Assembly (NCBI RefSeq): GCF_000372465.1
Contig: NZ_AQUZ01000014.1
Coordinates: 100,795 to 164,794, forward strand
Source of the DNA: Kribbella catacumbae DSM 19601
Lineage (GTDB): Bacteria; Actinomycetota; Actinomycetes; Propionibacteriales; Kribbellaceae
DNA length: 64,000 nt
Direction of reading: 5' to 3'
Numbering within the stretch: position 1 is the first letter of the stretch; each line of letters starts with the position of its first letter. The position numbers and the translations under genes are program-made. A model generated the notes under the pieces. It was not told the DNA's origin, did not search any database, and worked only from the letters and a program-made list of their open reading frames with translations. Shown here piece after piece: positions 23,316 through 32,757 of the stretch.

Positions 23316-24604
23316 GCTATTTGGTCGTCGGTATCTCACACCGGTCTGCTGACATCACTGTGCTGGAGCGGGTCGCGCTCGATCCGGAGGCGGCGACCAA
23401 GCTCGCGCTCACGGTCCAGCTCACTCCCGCGGTCTCCGAGTCGGCCGTGCTGGCCACCTGCAACCGCACCGAGGTCTACGCCAACGTCGATCGCTTCCAC
23501 GCCGGCATGGACGAGGTCACCGCGATCCTGTCCGACATCACCGGCGTACCGCTGCTCGACCTGGCCGAGCACCTCTACGTGCACTTCGAGGAAGGCGCCG
23601 TAGCGCACCTGTTCCAGGTCGCCGTCGGGCTCGACTCGATGATCGTCGGCGAGAGCCAGATCGTCGGCCAGGTGAAGGAGTCGCTGCGCGTCGGCCAGGA
23701 CCTGGAGACGATCGGTACCGGCCTGAATGCCCTGTTCCAGCACGCTTTGCGGGTCGGCAAGCGGGCCCGCGCCGAGACCGGCATCGACTCGGCCGGTCGC
23801 TCGGTCGTCTCTGCCGGGCTCGAAGCGGTCGGCGGCTTCGAGGGCCGCCGCGCACTCGTCGTCGGAGCCGGCTCGATGGCATCGCTGGCCGCCCAGACCC
23901 TGCTGAACGGCGGCGCCGCCAGCGTGACGATCGCCAACCGCAACTACGACCGTGCCGTCGCGCTGACGGATCGGGTCGGCGGTACCGCGATCAAGCTCGC
24001 CGACGTCCCCTCGGCGCTGGGCGAGGCCGACCTGGTCGTCTCGTGCACCGGCGCGCGAGGCGTAGTACTGACAGAAAAGATGGTCCGCGACGCTGCGGAC
24101 GGACGGCCGTTCGGCGTACTGGATGTCGCTCTGCCCAGGGATGTCGATCCGGCCGCGGCCCGCATTCCGGGCGTCAAGCTGGTTACCCTGGCCGACCTGG
24201 CCGGTACCGCGGGCGGCAGCGAGCACGACATCGACGAGGTACGGCGAATCGTCGGCGAGGAGACCGGTGCCTTCGAGGCGACCCGGCGCGCCGCGTCCGT
24301 CACGCCGACCGTGGTCGCGCTGCGGGCGATGGCCAGCGACCTGGCCGACGCCGAGCTGGCCCGGCTGGAGCGCAGGCTGCCCGGGCTCGACGACGTCCAG
24401 CGCGCCGAGGTGGCCCGGACGATCCGGCGGGTGGTCGACAAGGTGCTGCACACCCCGACCGTGCGGGTGAAGGAACTGGCTGCCGATCCGGGCGGTCCGA
24501 CGTACGCCGATGCGCTGCGGGCGCTGTTCGCGCTCGATCCGGCCACCGTGGACGCGGTCACCGCTCCCAAGGCATCGCAGGCAACCGGAGGTGATCCCGC
24601 ATGA
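23312..24604 (+). CDS. hemA: Glutamyl-tRNA reductase
   Basis: The first enzyme of C5 haem synthesis, reducing glutamyl-tRNA to glutamate-1-semialdehyde with NADPH (430 aa). The catalytic Cys50 is in ATCNRTEVY; GESQIVGQVK and the NADP-binding ALVVGAGSMASLAAQTL are present, with the C-terminal dimerisation helix rich in Arg/Asp. ATG 23312 overlaps the rex stop as ATGA. Regulated from the rex promoter. A longer open frame upstream is a shadow of rex. Confidence 0.97.
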   Translation: MSYLVVGISHRSADITVLERVALDPEAATKLALTVQLTPAVSESAVLATCNRTEVYANVDRFHAGMDEVTAILSDITGVPLLDLAEHLYVHFEEGAVAHLFQVAVGLDSMIVGESQIVGQVKESLRVGQDLETIGTGLNALFQHALRVGKRARAETGIDSAGRSVVSAGLEAVGGFEGRRALVVGAGSMASLAAQTLLNGGAASVTIANRNYDRAVALTDRVGGTAIKLADVPSALGEADLVVSCTGARGVVLTEKMVRDAADGRPFGVLDVALPRDVDPAAARIPGVKLVTLADLAGTAGGSEHDIDEVRRIVGEETGAFEATRRAASVTPTVVALRAMASDLADAELARLERRLPGLDDVQRAEVARTIRRVVDKVLHTPTVRVKELAADPGGPTYADALRALFALDPATVDAVTAPKASQATGGDPA

Positions 24605-25482
24605 TCAGGCTCGGAACGCGCAGGTCGGCGCTCGCGACAGCCCAGGCGAACCAGATCGCCGACGCCCTCCGTTCCCTCGGGCACGAGGTCGAGCTGGTGC
24701 TGATCACCACCGTCGGCGACAAGAATCGCGCGCCGCTGGAGCAGATCGGCGGCACCGGCGTTTTCGTCAGCGCGCTGCGGGACGCGTTGCTGGCCGGCGA
24801 CATCGACATCGCCGTGCACTCGCTGAAGGACCTGCCGACGACGCCCGAGGAGGGGCTGACACTCGGTGCCATCCCGCAGCGGGAGGACCCGCGCGACGTG
24901 CTGGTCGCCCGCGACGGCCTGAGTCTCGGCGAACTGCAGACCGGAGCACTGGTCGGGACGGGTTCACCGCGCCGGGTGGCGCAGCTGGAAGCCCTCGGAC
25001 TGGGCCTGGAGATGACCGGGATCCGCGGCAATGTGGACACCCGGATCGGGATGGTCGCCGAAGGCAAATTGGACGCGGTGGTGCTCGCAAGGGCAGGGTT
25101 GGCCAGGTTGGGCCGGCTTTCGGAGGTCACCGAGACGCTGGATCCGATCCAGGTGCTGCCGGCACCGGGACAAGGTGCTCTGGGCATCGAATGCCGCGCC
25201 GACGACGCCGCGGTGCTCCAGGCTCTCGCGCCGCTCGAGGATCCCGCGGTACGCGCCGCGGTGACGGCCGAACGGCAGATGCTGGCCACGTTGGAGGCAG
25301 GGTGCACGGCTCCGGTCGGTGCGCTGGCCGAGGTGGTCGAAGGTGAGGACGGGCCGGAGCTGTGGCTCCGGGGAGCGCTGGGCCAGGAGGGCGGCGTACG
25401 GCGGCTGTCGGCGAACGGGCCGGTAGACGACCCACGGGCTCTGGGACGGGCGCTCGCGAACGAGTTGCTGGAGCAGACATGA
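24601..25482 (+). CDS. hemC: Porphobilinogen deaminase (hydroxymethylbilane synthase)
   Basis: Joins four porphobilinogen units into hydroxymethylbilane (293 aa). Seen are IRLGTRRSALATAQ at the N terminus, AVHSLKDLPT with the active-site Asp region, VGTGSPRRVAQL, IRGNVDTRIG, and Cys235 in LEAGCTAPVGA, which carries the dipyrromethane cofactor. It overlaps hemA by 4 bp and hemD by 4 bp. Confidence 0.97.
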   Translation: MIRLGTRRSALATAQANQIADALRSLGHEVELVLITTVGDKNRAPLEQIGGTGVFVSALRDALLAGDIDIAVHSLKDLPTTPEEGLTLGAIPQREDPRDVLVARDGLSLGELQTGALVGTGSPRRVAQLEALGLGLEMTGIRGNVDTRIGMVAEGKLDAVVLARAGLARLGRLSEVTETLDPIQVLPAPGQGALGIECRADDAAVLQALAPLEDPAVRAAVTAERQMLATLEAGCTAPVGALAEVVEGEDGPELWLRGALGQEGGVRRLSANGPVDDPRALGRALANELLEQT

Positions 25483-27233
25483 CACCGGCACGGGGAACGA
25501 CGCAAGCGAGTACGGGTACGAGTACGAGTACGAAGACGAGCAGGACAAGGGCAAAGGCGACAGCAGACGTGAGCAGCGCGAAGACAGCGGCCACCAAGGC
25601 ACCCCAGAAGGTGCCGGCGAAGATCGCAGCCAGCACCACGACCGTCAAGCAGGCCAGACCGCTCGGCCATGTCTCATTCGTCGGCGTCGGCCCGGGCGAC
25701 CCAGCCCTGCTGACGATCGCCGGCCGCGACGTGCTGGCGAACGCCGACGCCGTCGTGGTCGAGGGTCCTGAGCACGACGCGTTCCTGGCGTACTGCAAGC
25801 CAGGGGTGGAGATCGTCGACGGATCCGGCGCCGAGGGCAGCCGGGCGCTGCGCGTCGCCGCCCGCGCCCGCCTGGTGGTGAAGACCGCCAAGGCCTCGGC
25901 GAACGTGGTCCGCCTGCTCACCGGCGACCCGTTCACCTTCTCCAGTGGAGCCGAGGAGGCCGCCGCCTGCCGCAAGGCCGGGATCGGCTTCAACGTGATC
26001 CCCGGGGTCAGCGAGGTCAGCGCCGTACCGGCGTACGCGGGGATCCCGCTGACGATGAAGAGCGACCGAGAGGTCACGGTGCTCGACCTGGCCGAGGCCA
26101 AGCTCGACTTCAGCCGGCTGCACCCGAAGCAGACGCTGGTGCTGCTGAACGCCGTGGACGTGCTCAAGGACACCACCGCCGCGCTGATCGAAGCCGGCTT
26201 CGACGCCGGTACGCCGGTCGCCGCGACCGTCGGTGGCACGACGACCGCGCAGGCCAGCGTGGTCGGCACGCTCGGCACGATCGTGGCCGACCTGCGCGCC
26301 GCCAAGCTGGTCGGCGAAGCCGTGATCGTGGTCGGCTCGGTGGTCGAGCAGCGCGAGACGCTCAGCTGGTTCGAGACCAAGCCGCTGTTCGGCTGGCGGA
26401 TCCTGGTGCCGCGCACCAAGGACCAGGCCGGCCCGCTGATGGACCGGCTGCGCCGCTACGGCGCGATGCCGGAAGAGGTACCGACGATCTCCGTCGAGCC
26501 GCCGCGCAACCCGCAGCAGATGGACAAGGCCATCCGTGGCCTGGTCGAGGGCCGCTACGAATGGGTCGCCTTCACCTCGGTGAACGCGGTCAAGGCGGTC
26601 CGGGAGAAGTTCGACGAGTACGGGCTGGACGCGCGCGCGTTCTCCGGGCTGAAGATCGCGGCGGTCGGCGAGAAGACCGCCGAGGCGATCGGTGCCTGGG
26701 GCATCCGGCCGGACCTGCTGCCCTCGGGTGAGCAGTCCGCCGCCGGCCTGGTCGAGGACTGGCCGCCGTTCGACGAGGTGCTCGACCCGATCAACCGGGT
26801 CTTCCTGCCGCGGGCGGACATCGCCACCGAGACCCTGGTGGCCGGCCTGACCGATCTCGGCTGGGAGGTCGACGACGTCACGGCGTACCGGACCGTCCGG
26901 GCGGCGCCGCCGCCCGCGCCGACCCGCGAGGCGATCAAGTCGGGCAAGTTCGACGCGGTCGTCTTCACCTCGTCCTCGACCGTGCGCAACCTGGTCGGCA
27001 TCGCCGGCAAGCCGCACGCGTCGACGGTGATCGCGGTGATCGGGCCGGCGACGCTGAAGACCGCCGAGGAGCACGGCCTGCGGGTCGACGCGATGGCCGA
27101 GTCGCCGTCCGCCGAGGAATTGGCCGACGCACTTGCTCGCTTCGGCGCCGAGCGGCGTGACACGATGCTAGAGGCCGGTGAACCGGTCACCCGCCCGTCC
27201 GAGCGCCGCTCGGGCTCACGCAGGAAGAGCTAG
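25479..27233 (+). CDS. hemD: Fused SUMT-like/uroporphyrinogen-III synthase
   Basis: A 584-residue fusion. After a low-complexity Thr/Ser/Lys N terminus of about 60 residues (GAGTAC-type DNA repeats near 25507-25545), an SUMT-like domain spans about 60-300: [20 protein letters not shown], then [17 protein letters not shown] and [19 protein letters not shown]. The usual KGGDP-type loop is altered to LTGDP, so methyltransferase activity is doubtful. The HemD domain starts at about residue 305 ([14 protein letters not shown]) with [18 protein letters not shown] and [10 protein letters not shown], and closes hydroxymethylbilane to uroporphyrinogen III. ATG 25479 overlaps hemC. Confidence 0.93.
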   Translation: MTPARGTTQASTGTSTSTKTSRTRAKATADVSSAKTAATKAPQKVPAKIAASTTTVKQARPLGHVSFVGVGPGDPALLTIAGRDVLANADAVVVEGPEHDAFLAYCKPGVEIVDGSGAEGSRALRVAARARLVVKTAKASANVVRLLTGDPFTFSSGAEEAAACRKAGIGFNVIPGVSEVSAVPAYAGIPLTMKSDREVTVLDLAEAKLDFSRLHPKQTLVLLNAVDVLKDTTAALIEAGFDAGTPVAATVGGTTTAQASVVGTLGTIVADLRAAKLVGEAVIVVGSVVEQRETLSWFETKPLFGWRILVPRTKDQAGPLMDRLRRYGAMPEEVPTISVEPPRNPQQMDKAIRGLVEGRYEWVAFTSVNAVKAVREKFDEYGLDARAFSGLKIAAVGEKTAEAIGAWGIRPDLLPSGEQSAAGLVEDWPPFDEVLDPINRVFLPRADIATETLVAGLTDLGWEVDDVTAYRTVRAAPPPAPTREAIKSGKFDAVVFTSSSTVRNLVGIAGKPHASTVIAVIGPATLKTAEEHGLRVDAMAESPSAEELADALARFGAERRDTMLEAGEPVTRPSERRSGSRRKS

Positions 27234-27241
27234 GTTTTCCG

Positions 27242-28219
27242 ATGTCTGGTTTCCCGGGTGTGAGGCCGCGGCGGCTCCGGTCGTCCGCGGCGATGCGCAG
27301 GCTGGTCGCCGAGACCACGCTCGAACCTCGTCAGCTGATCCTGCCGATGTTCATCCGGGAAGGCGCGCGCGAGCCGATCGCGATCAGTTCGATGCCGGGC
27401 GTCTACCAGCACACCCGCGACACCGCCCGCAAGGCCGTCGCCGAGGCCGCTCAGCTGGGCCTTGGCGGCGTGATGCTCTTCGGGGTGCCGACGTCGAAGG
27501 ATCCTGAGGGCTCGGGTGCTCTCGATCCGGACGGCATTCTCAACGTGGCGATCCGGGACGCGGTGTCCGAGGCCGGAGACGACCTGCTGGTCATGTCGGA
27601 TCTCTGCCTGGACGAGTTCACCTCGCACGGGCACTGCGGCGTACTGGACTCCGCTGGTCGCGTCGACAACGACGCGACGCTGGCGATCTATGCGGAGATG
27701 GGCGTTGCCCAGGCTTCCGCGGGCGCTCACATCGTCGGCCCGTCCGGGATGATGGACGGCCAGGTCGGGGCGGTCCGCACGGCTCTGGATGGCGCCGGCT
27801 TCCAGGACACGGTGATCCTCGCGTACGCGGTGAAGTACGCGTCGGCCTTCTTCGGTCCCTTCCGGGAAGCCGTCGGCTCGTCGCTGACAGGCGACCGCAA
27901 GACCTACCAGCAGGACCCGTCGAACGCGCGCGACGCGATCCGCGAGGTCGACCTGGACGTTGCCGAAGGCGCCGACATCGTCATGGTGAAGCCGGCCCTG
28001 GCCTACCTCGACATCATCCGCCAGGTCCGCGACCACGTGAACGTCCCGGTCGCGGCGTACAACATCTCCGGTGAGTACGCGATGGTCGAGGCCGCGGCCG
28101 CCAACGGCTGGATCGACCGCGAGCGCGCCATCCTGGAGACGCTCACCTCGATCCGCCGGGCCGGCGCCGACATGATCCTCTCGTACTGGGCCGCCGAGGC
28201 CGTCCACCTGCTCCGGTAA
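27242..28219 (+). CDS. hemB: Delta-aminolevulinic acid dehydratase (porphobilinogen synthase)
   Basis: Condenses two 5-aminolevulinate molecules to porphobilinogen (325 aa). The two active-site lysines are Lys198 ([10 protein letters not shown]) and Lys250 ([10 protein letters not shown]). Cys122 and Cys132 in [17 protein letters not shown] are zinc-ligand candidates, with the third position also needing a check. It lies 8 bp after hemD and is the last gene of the operon, followed by a hairpin. Confidence 0.97.
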   Translation: MSGFPGVRPRRLRSSAAMRRLVAETTLEPRQLILPMFIREGAREPIAISSMPGVYQHTRDTARKAVAEAAQLGLGGVMLFGVPTSKDPEGSGALDPDGILNVAIRDAVSEAGDDLLVMSDLCLDEFTSHGHCGVLDSAGRVDNDATLAIYAEMGVAQASAGAHIVGPSGMMDGQVGAVRTALDGAGFQDTVILAYAVKYASAFFGPFREAVGSSLTGDRKTYQQDPSNARDAIREVDLDVAEGADIVMVKPALAYLDIIRQVRDHVNVPVAAYNISGEYAMVEAAAANGWIDRERAILETLTSIRRAGADMILSYWAAEAVHLLR

Positions 28220-28229
28220 CTTTCTGGCC

Positions 28230-28258
28230 CGCGGTTGCATCGTGATTGATGAACCGCG
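28230..28258 (+). terminator. Possible hairpin terminator after hemB
   Basis: CGCGGTT (28230-28236) pairs with AACCGCG (28252-28258), with inner CATC/GATG pairing. It sits 10 bp past the hemB stop; there is no T run. Confidence 0.5.
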
Positions 28259-28318
28259 TGGAGCGTCGTCGCTCCGGTCCTGGGGATGCGGTCGGGACTG
28301 TGGGAGAGGTGGCGCGAC

Positions 28319-29218
28319 ATGGTGCGCATTGCTCGGCGTACGGCGGTCTTGTTGGGGGCGCTCGGGCTGACAGCGGCCTTGCTGCCGGTTCAAAGCGTGG
28401 TGGCAGCCAGCGCGGTGACTTGCGGGATCAGGCCCGGAGCGGTCACGGCAGGCGGCGATCATCGCGAGATCACGATCAACGCGACGTCGCCCGTGAGCGC
28501 GTCCTTCGGCCGGACGTTCTCCAACATCTACCCTGACGGCCAGGTCAAGCTCAGTACGTCGATCGAGCTCAGCCCCGACACCGGTGCCTCCGGCTGGGTG
28601 GTGATGGGCTCCTCGCTGTACGGCAGCGGTTACGAGATCAACGGTGACCAGGCGGTCAACCCGCAACTCGTGAAGGTCGGCGGGGGCTGGAACGACTTCA
28701 CCTTCATCGACACGTCCTACTACACGCCGCCCTCCGGCACCGGCCCGAACTTCCGCGCCAACCAGTACGGCCTGCGCGCCGACGGAGTGCTCTTCCGCTG
28801 GAGCCCGCGCGGCGGCAACTGGTGGACCAACAGGGACTCGTACCCCGGCTTCGCGTCCGTCAAGACGATGGCGCTGATCAGCCGGACCTTCACCTACGAC
28901 ACCTTCCTGGCCAACACCCGCGGCGGCGCCCTCTACACGATCCGCATCCCCAGCAGTTCACCGATGAAGCCGATCGTGAAGCGCGTCCGCACCTCCACCT
29001 GGCAGTCCTTCGACTGGCTGCTGGCCCAGGGCTGCGGCAGCCAGAGCACCCTGCTCCTGGGCATCGACAAGGAAACCAAGTCCGGCTACCTGTACGCCGT
29101 ATCGCACGCCACCGGCCCGACCACCACCATCAAAGGCCTCGGCAAGGCCCCGATCGCCTTCACCGACCCGGTCTACTTCCGCCGCAAAATCGAATCAGAC
29201 CCCCTCTTCGGCGAGTAG
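28319..29218 (+). CDS. Secreted protein of unknown function
   Basis: A 299-residue exported protein. From ATG 28319 the N terminus VRIARRTAVLLGALGLTAAL followed by LPVQSVVAAS is a good Sec signal peptide, and GGGAGAGG lies 9 bases upstream; an earlier ATG at 28286 would spoil it. The mature part is rich in Ser, Thr, Tyr and Trp (GGNWWTNRDSYPGF, FTYDTFLANTRGGALYTIRI), with repeated short beta-like segments suggesting a beta-propeller or lectin-like fold, and two cysteines (TCGI, QGCGS) that could bridge. I do not recognise a family. Confidence 0.8.
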   Translation: MVRIARRTAVLLGALGLTAALLPVQSVVAASAVTCGIRPGAVTAGGDHREITINATSPVSASFGRTFSNIYPDGQVKLSTSIELSPDTGASGWVVMGSSLYGSGYEINGDQAVNPQLVKVGGGWNDFTFIDTSYYTPPSGTGPNFRANQYGLRADGVLFRWSPRGGNWWTNRDSYPGFASVKTMALISRTFTYDTFLANTRGGALYTIRIPSSSPMKPIVKRVRTSTWQSFDWLLAQGCGSQSTLLLGIDKETKSGYLYAVSHATGPTTTIKGLGKAPIAFTDPVYFRRKIESDPLFGE

Positions 29219-29275
29219 CTCAGTAACCACCGAGACAGCCGCGGACCGCCACCACTACCCAACCCGGCCCCGACG

Positions 29276-29371
29276 CCTCGACACGCCGAGGGGAAGCGTT
29301 TGCTCGTGAGGTTGGATAGTGATGGCCGCCCGCCCTGCCTGGGGGGTTAACCCCTGAGATGCCGGTGGTCG
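29276..29371. repeat. Dispersed intergenic motifs
   Basis: Between convergent genes, 29279-29303 repeats the CGACACGCCG/AAGCGTTTGC motif seen in opposite orientation at 44470-44493 and, less well, at 3745-3768. Further on, 29343-29371 has the palindrome GGGGTTAACCCC followed by a GCCGG word, resembling motifs near 44.07, 44.30 and 44.85 kb. No protein is encoded here. Confidence 0.55.
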
Positions 29372-29407
29372 GGAAGGGGGGCGCCGCCGGTTCCGTCAGT
29401 GGCTGGA

Positions 29408-30412
29408 TCAGTTGGAGGTCTTGTGGTGACCGGAACCTGAGTGCGGCCAGCGGGCCGGGATGGGGGATGGGCCCGGGATGGGGGCCGAGGCCGGCGGGGT
29501 GAGGTGTGTGGTCAGGTTGCGGCGTTTGGCTAGGCGCAGGATCACGGCGGTGGCGATAAGGGTCAAGGTGGCGTCGAAGAGGGCCAGGGCCCAGGGGAGG
29601 TCGGCGGCGGTTTCGTCGGAGGAGAGGGCGCCGGTGTAGGCGGCTGCTGTGGCGAAGGCGAGGACGTTGTTCATGACGTGGAGGGCGACGGCGGCCTCGA
29701 TGCCGCCGGTGCGGATGGTCAGCCAGCCGGCTGCCAGGCCGAAGACGGTGAGGGTGGCGAATCCCCACGGCGTACCCCAGCCGTGGGCTGCCGCGAACAG
29801 AAGCGCTTGCGGGATCACCACCAGGGCGGGGGAGCGCAGGAAGCTACCTGCTGCCTGCAGCAACCAGCCGCGGAAGACGTACTCCTCGGCGGCTGCCTGG
29901 AAGGGGACCAGGCAGATGATCATGGCGAGTCCGGCGAGGAATGTTCCCCAGCCGACCCAGGGGCCGTTCTCTGGCTCGATCATGAAGGAGACGGTCAGGA
30001 GCAGGGTGATCGGTACTGCGGCGACGGCCAGGCAGGTTCGCAACCATGCGAGGCGTAGGTGGCCGACGACCGATGACAGCGAACCCCAGCGGCGCTTCTG
30101 CACCCAGCGCGCGGCGAGGGCGGTCGCGGGCAGCGCCGCCGCGGTGGCGACGAGCAGCAGCGCGGTGTCGGGGATCTCGCCGAACTCCGGCCAGTCGTCG
30201 GCGTCCGTCGGTAGGTCGAGGATCTCGGCGATGATCATCGCCGGCCCGATGATCAGCAATCCTCCGACCAGCGCCAGGCCGAGCATGGTGAAGGTCCCGA
30301 CGATCGGCCGCCACCAGTTGTGCCGGCCGGTGACTCGTGCGAGCCGTGCGTAGGAGACCGGTTCTGCCGCCCGCGCAGCTGCGACGGGCACTGCCGTCTT
30401 CTCGATTGTCAT
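29408..30412 (-). CDS. CPBP family intramembrane metalloprotease
   Basis: A 334-residue membrane protein with about eight hydrophobic segments. The CPBP (CAAX protease/bacteriocin-processing) motifs are AAEEYVFRGWLLQ, holding the EE pair and R, then LLFAAAHGWGTPWGF, and LHVMNNVLAFA with the second metal-binding His and Asn. It would cleave within or near the membrane; the substrate is unknown. ATG 30412 fits the charged N terminus. It is divergent from the histidine kinase gene, leaving about 95 bp for both promoters. Confidence 0.88.
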   Translation of the reverse strand: MTIEKTAVPVAAARAAEPVSYARLARVTGRHNWWRPIVGTFTMLGLALVGGLLIIGPAMIIAEILDLPTDADDWPEFGEIPDTALLLVATAAALPATALAARWVQKRRWGSLSSVVGHLRLAWLRTCLAVAAVPITLLLTVSFMIEPENGPWVGWGTFLAGLAMIICLVPFQAAAEEYVFRGWLLQAAGSFLRSPALVVIPQALLFAAAHGWGTPWGFATLTVFGLAAGWLTIRTGGIEAAVALHVMNNVLAFATAAAYTGALSSDETAADLPWALALFDATLTLIATAVILRLAKRRNLTTHLTPPASAPIPGPSPIPARWPHSGSGHHKTSN

Positions 30413-30468
30413 GTCTCCAGCATGTCGGCGGGAGGCTGCCGGGGCGTCAGTCTGCGGCACGACTGGTC

Positions 30469-30498
30469 CCTCTATCGCTGGGTAGAGGCGCTTATGCT
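30469..30498 (+). promoter_or_regulatory. Promoter and operator of the two-component operon
   Basis: CCTCTA-N8-TAGAGG (30469-30488) is an inverted repeat of the NarL-operator kind. TATGCT (30493-30498) is a -10-like box only 9 bases before the kinase ATG, so the transcript is nearly leaderless. Autoregulation by the downstream response regulator is a reasonable guess. Confidence 0.55.
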
Positions 30499-30507
30499 TC
30501 GGCTCTG

Positions 30508-32757
30508 ATGGAACACGTCCGCAACTGGCTGCTGCCCGCCGTCCTCGGTGTCGGGTGGGTGGGGTTGTCGCCCAGCCTCGAGGCCTGGGCTGGCACACCG
30601 ACCAGGGAGCAACTCGTCGTCGCGGGCGCCGCGTCCGTGGTGGCCGCGGTCGCGTTGGGGTTTCGCCGGCGTACGCCGCTCGCGACGCTCGGCGTGGTGA
30701 CTGTCGTGACAGTCCTTGGCCAGTTCGCGACATCGCAGGACGGGGTGGGCGTGCTGCCGGCCGAACTGGTTGCCCTGTACTCCGTCGCGGTGCGCTGCAG
30801 CCCGGTGGTCGGGTGGCGGGCGGTCGCCGTGCTTGTTGTCGTGAAGACCCTGACTTCCCTTGGCGTCTTCGGTCTCGGGTCGGACTTCGCTTTGGAGGCC
30901 GTGGGCAACCTTGTTCTGTACGTCGTCATCCTGGGTGGCGGGCATAATCGCCAACGTCGGCTGGCTGTCCGCGAGCAGGCCGCCCAGGAGTTGCGCGATG
31001 CCGAGGAGCGCAGGCGGAACGCGGCGGCGGCCGAGCGTCACCGGCTCGCACGCGAGCTGCATGACGTCAGCGCTCACCACCTCACCTCGATCGTCGTCAG
31101 CTGCGGTGCCGCGGAACGGTTGATCGATCGCCGGCCCGAACTCGCCGACGAAGCACTGGAGTACGCCGCGCGGACAGGCCGGGAAACGCTGGTGTCCTTG
31201 CGCCGGCTGGTGGCGGTCCTGGAGACGGGCGAACGCGACCAGGACGAGCCGCTCGGTGGGCGGATCGCGGAGTTGGCCGAGGCCTTTACCCGGTTGGGGC
31301 ATCAGGTCCTGGTCGATGTCACGCCCGAGTTGTCCGGGCAGGCAGCGGAAGCTGTCTTCGGGATTGTCCGGGAGTCGCTCACCAACACCCTGCGGCACGC
31401 TCCCGGCGCCGCAGTACGGGTGCTCGTAACGCGTGCAGGCGATCACATCCACCTCCTGGTGGAGAACGGCCGGCCCGCTGCCACCCCATCGGCCGGCCAG
31501 GGAAGCGGACGGGGAATCGCCGGCATGCAAGCCCGCGCCGAAGCCATCGGCGGCACCCTCACCGCAGCCCCCGGCCCAGACGGCAACTGGCAAGTCCGAG
31601 CCAGCCTGCCATCACCCGCTGCGTCGTCACCCCTTGATCCGCCCCTCACCACTTCGCCCCTCACCACTTCGCCCCTCACCACTTCGCCTCTCACCAGTTC
31701 GCCTCTCACCCCCTCGTCACCCGCCGTCTCGTCACTGACCAGCCGCTCGCGGCCGGCCGGCGCCGGAGCTTCGCCCGGTGTCAGCGCTCCGGCGCAGTCG
31801 GCCCGGGGTGTTGGTCCGGAGGCGCCGGCGGGTATGTGGGGTGGGGGCAGGTATCCCGTGGCGCCGCCGTTGTCCTTGGAAAAGCCGAAGGTACTGGTGC
31901 CGGTCGGGAGGTGGCGGGATCGGTGGGTGGCTGAGTTCGGGGTCGTGGTCGCTGTCACGGTGCCGACGGTCAGTGGGACGGCTGCGCTGGCCGTTGAGGA
32001 GCTGCCGGCGGATGAATCGGCGGTGGTCGGGTTTGCTGTGCTGCTGGCGTTGATTCCTGGGCTGGTGCTGTTCGGACGCCGGGATCGTCCCTGGATCGTG
32101 TTGGCTGGTGTCGCAGCCTCAGCCTGGCTATGGCCGCTTGCGATCGGGCTTGGCTGGCTGCCTGATTCACTCGCGCCGGCGTTGGTGATGTGCGTCGGTG
32201 CCCCGCTGGCGGCGGTCTATGCCGTTGCGGCCTACGGCGGGGAGGCTGACCTCACCTGGGCGTCGGTACCTGCTGCCGCGGGTGGCTTTGGCGCGGCGGC
32301 AGGCGTGTTGATGCTGGTGACACCGATGGAAGAGGAGCTGTCCGGTCCGGGGCCCGCCAGCTTCTTCATGGTCGTGGTCGCCGTTGCTATGGCGGTTCCG
32401 CTGCTGGGTTGCTGGGTGGCCGGAGTTCTTGTCCGCAAGAGAAGGAGCCGGCGGTTGGATCGCGGCGGCCGGGCTCTTGCCGAACTGGTGCAGGCCGCCG
32501 AGGCCGAAGTACACAGCGAGCGGCAGCGGATCGCCACTGGGCTGCACCGCAGTGTCCTGACCCGGACTGGCCGGTTGATCGCCCTCGCGGAAGCCGGTCA
32601 ATTGGAAGGCGTCACCGCCGAGGCAAGATCCGCGTTGACCGCAATGCGCGAACTGCTGGAAACCCTGGACGAGCCCGGTACTACGGCCCCTCGTACTCCG
32701 CACCTCACCACCTCGCAGTCCAGCGCCCCGCAGTCCCGCGAGAAGGAGTTGTTCTGA
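30508..32757 (+). CDS. Two-part NarL-type sensor histidine kinase
   Basis: A 749-residue protein made of two kinase-like halves. Residues 1-145 hold several membrane segments; HisKA_3 follows with His185 in RLARELHDVSAHHLTSI, then HATPase motifs FGIVRESLTNTLRHA and GSGRGIAGMQARAEA. After a linker with 15-bp tandem DNA repeats (LTTSP units at 380-400), a second membrane domain spans about 465-630, then a second HisKA_3-like segment near 675 (RIATGLHRSVLTRTGRL) with no ATPase after it. The kinase would sense an unknown signal and phosphorylate the adjacent regulator. ATG 30508 is close to the -10; its stop overlaps the next start. Confidence 0.88.
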   Translation: MEHVRNWLLPAVLGVGWVGLSPSLEAWAGTPTREQLVVAGAASVVAAVALGFRRRTPLATLGVVTVVTVLGQFATSQDGVGVLPAELVALYSVAVRCSPVVGWRAVAVLVVVKTLTSLGVFGLGSDFALEAVGNLVLYVVILGGGHNRQRRLAVREQAAQELRDAEERRRNAAAAERHRLARELHDVSAHHLTSIVVSCGAAERLIDRRPELADEALEYAARTGRETLVSLRRLVAVLETGERDQDEPLGGRIAELAEAFTRLGHQVLVDVTPELSGQAAEAVFGIVRESLTNTLRHAPGAAVRVLVTRAGDHIHLLVENGRPAATPSAGQGSGRGIAGMQARAEAIGGTLTAAPGPDGNWQVRASLPSPAASSPLDPPLTTSPLTTSPLTTSPLTSSPLTPSSPAVSSLTSRSRPAGAGASPGVSAPAQSARGVGPEAPAGMWGGGRYPVAPPLSLEKPKVLVPVGRWRDRWVAEFGVVVAVTVPTVSGTAALAVEELPADESAVVGFAVLLALIPGLVLFGRRDRPWIVLAGVAASAWLWPLAIGLGWLPDSLAPALVMCVGAPLAAVYAVAAYGGEADLTWASVPAAAGGFGAAAGVLMLVTPMEEELSGPGPASFFMVVVAVAMAVPLLGCWVAGVLVRKRRSRRLDRGGRALAELVQAAEAEVHSERQRIATGLHRSVLTRTGRLIALAEAGQLEGVTAEARSALTAMRELLETLDEPGTTAPRTPHLTTSQSSAPQSREKELF

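Noticed and set aside
25127..26419. A 430-codon minus-strand frame over hemC/hemD
   Set aside because: Shadow frame rich in Ser/Ala/Arg with no motif; both haem genes on the plus strand are certain.
31650..31710. Short tandem repeats (15 bp) as a regulatory array
   Set aside because: They lie inside the kinase gene and encode LTTSP units of a linker in frame.
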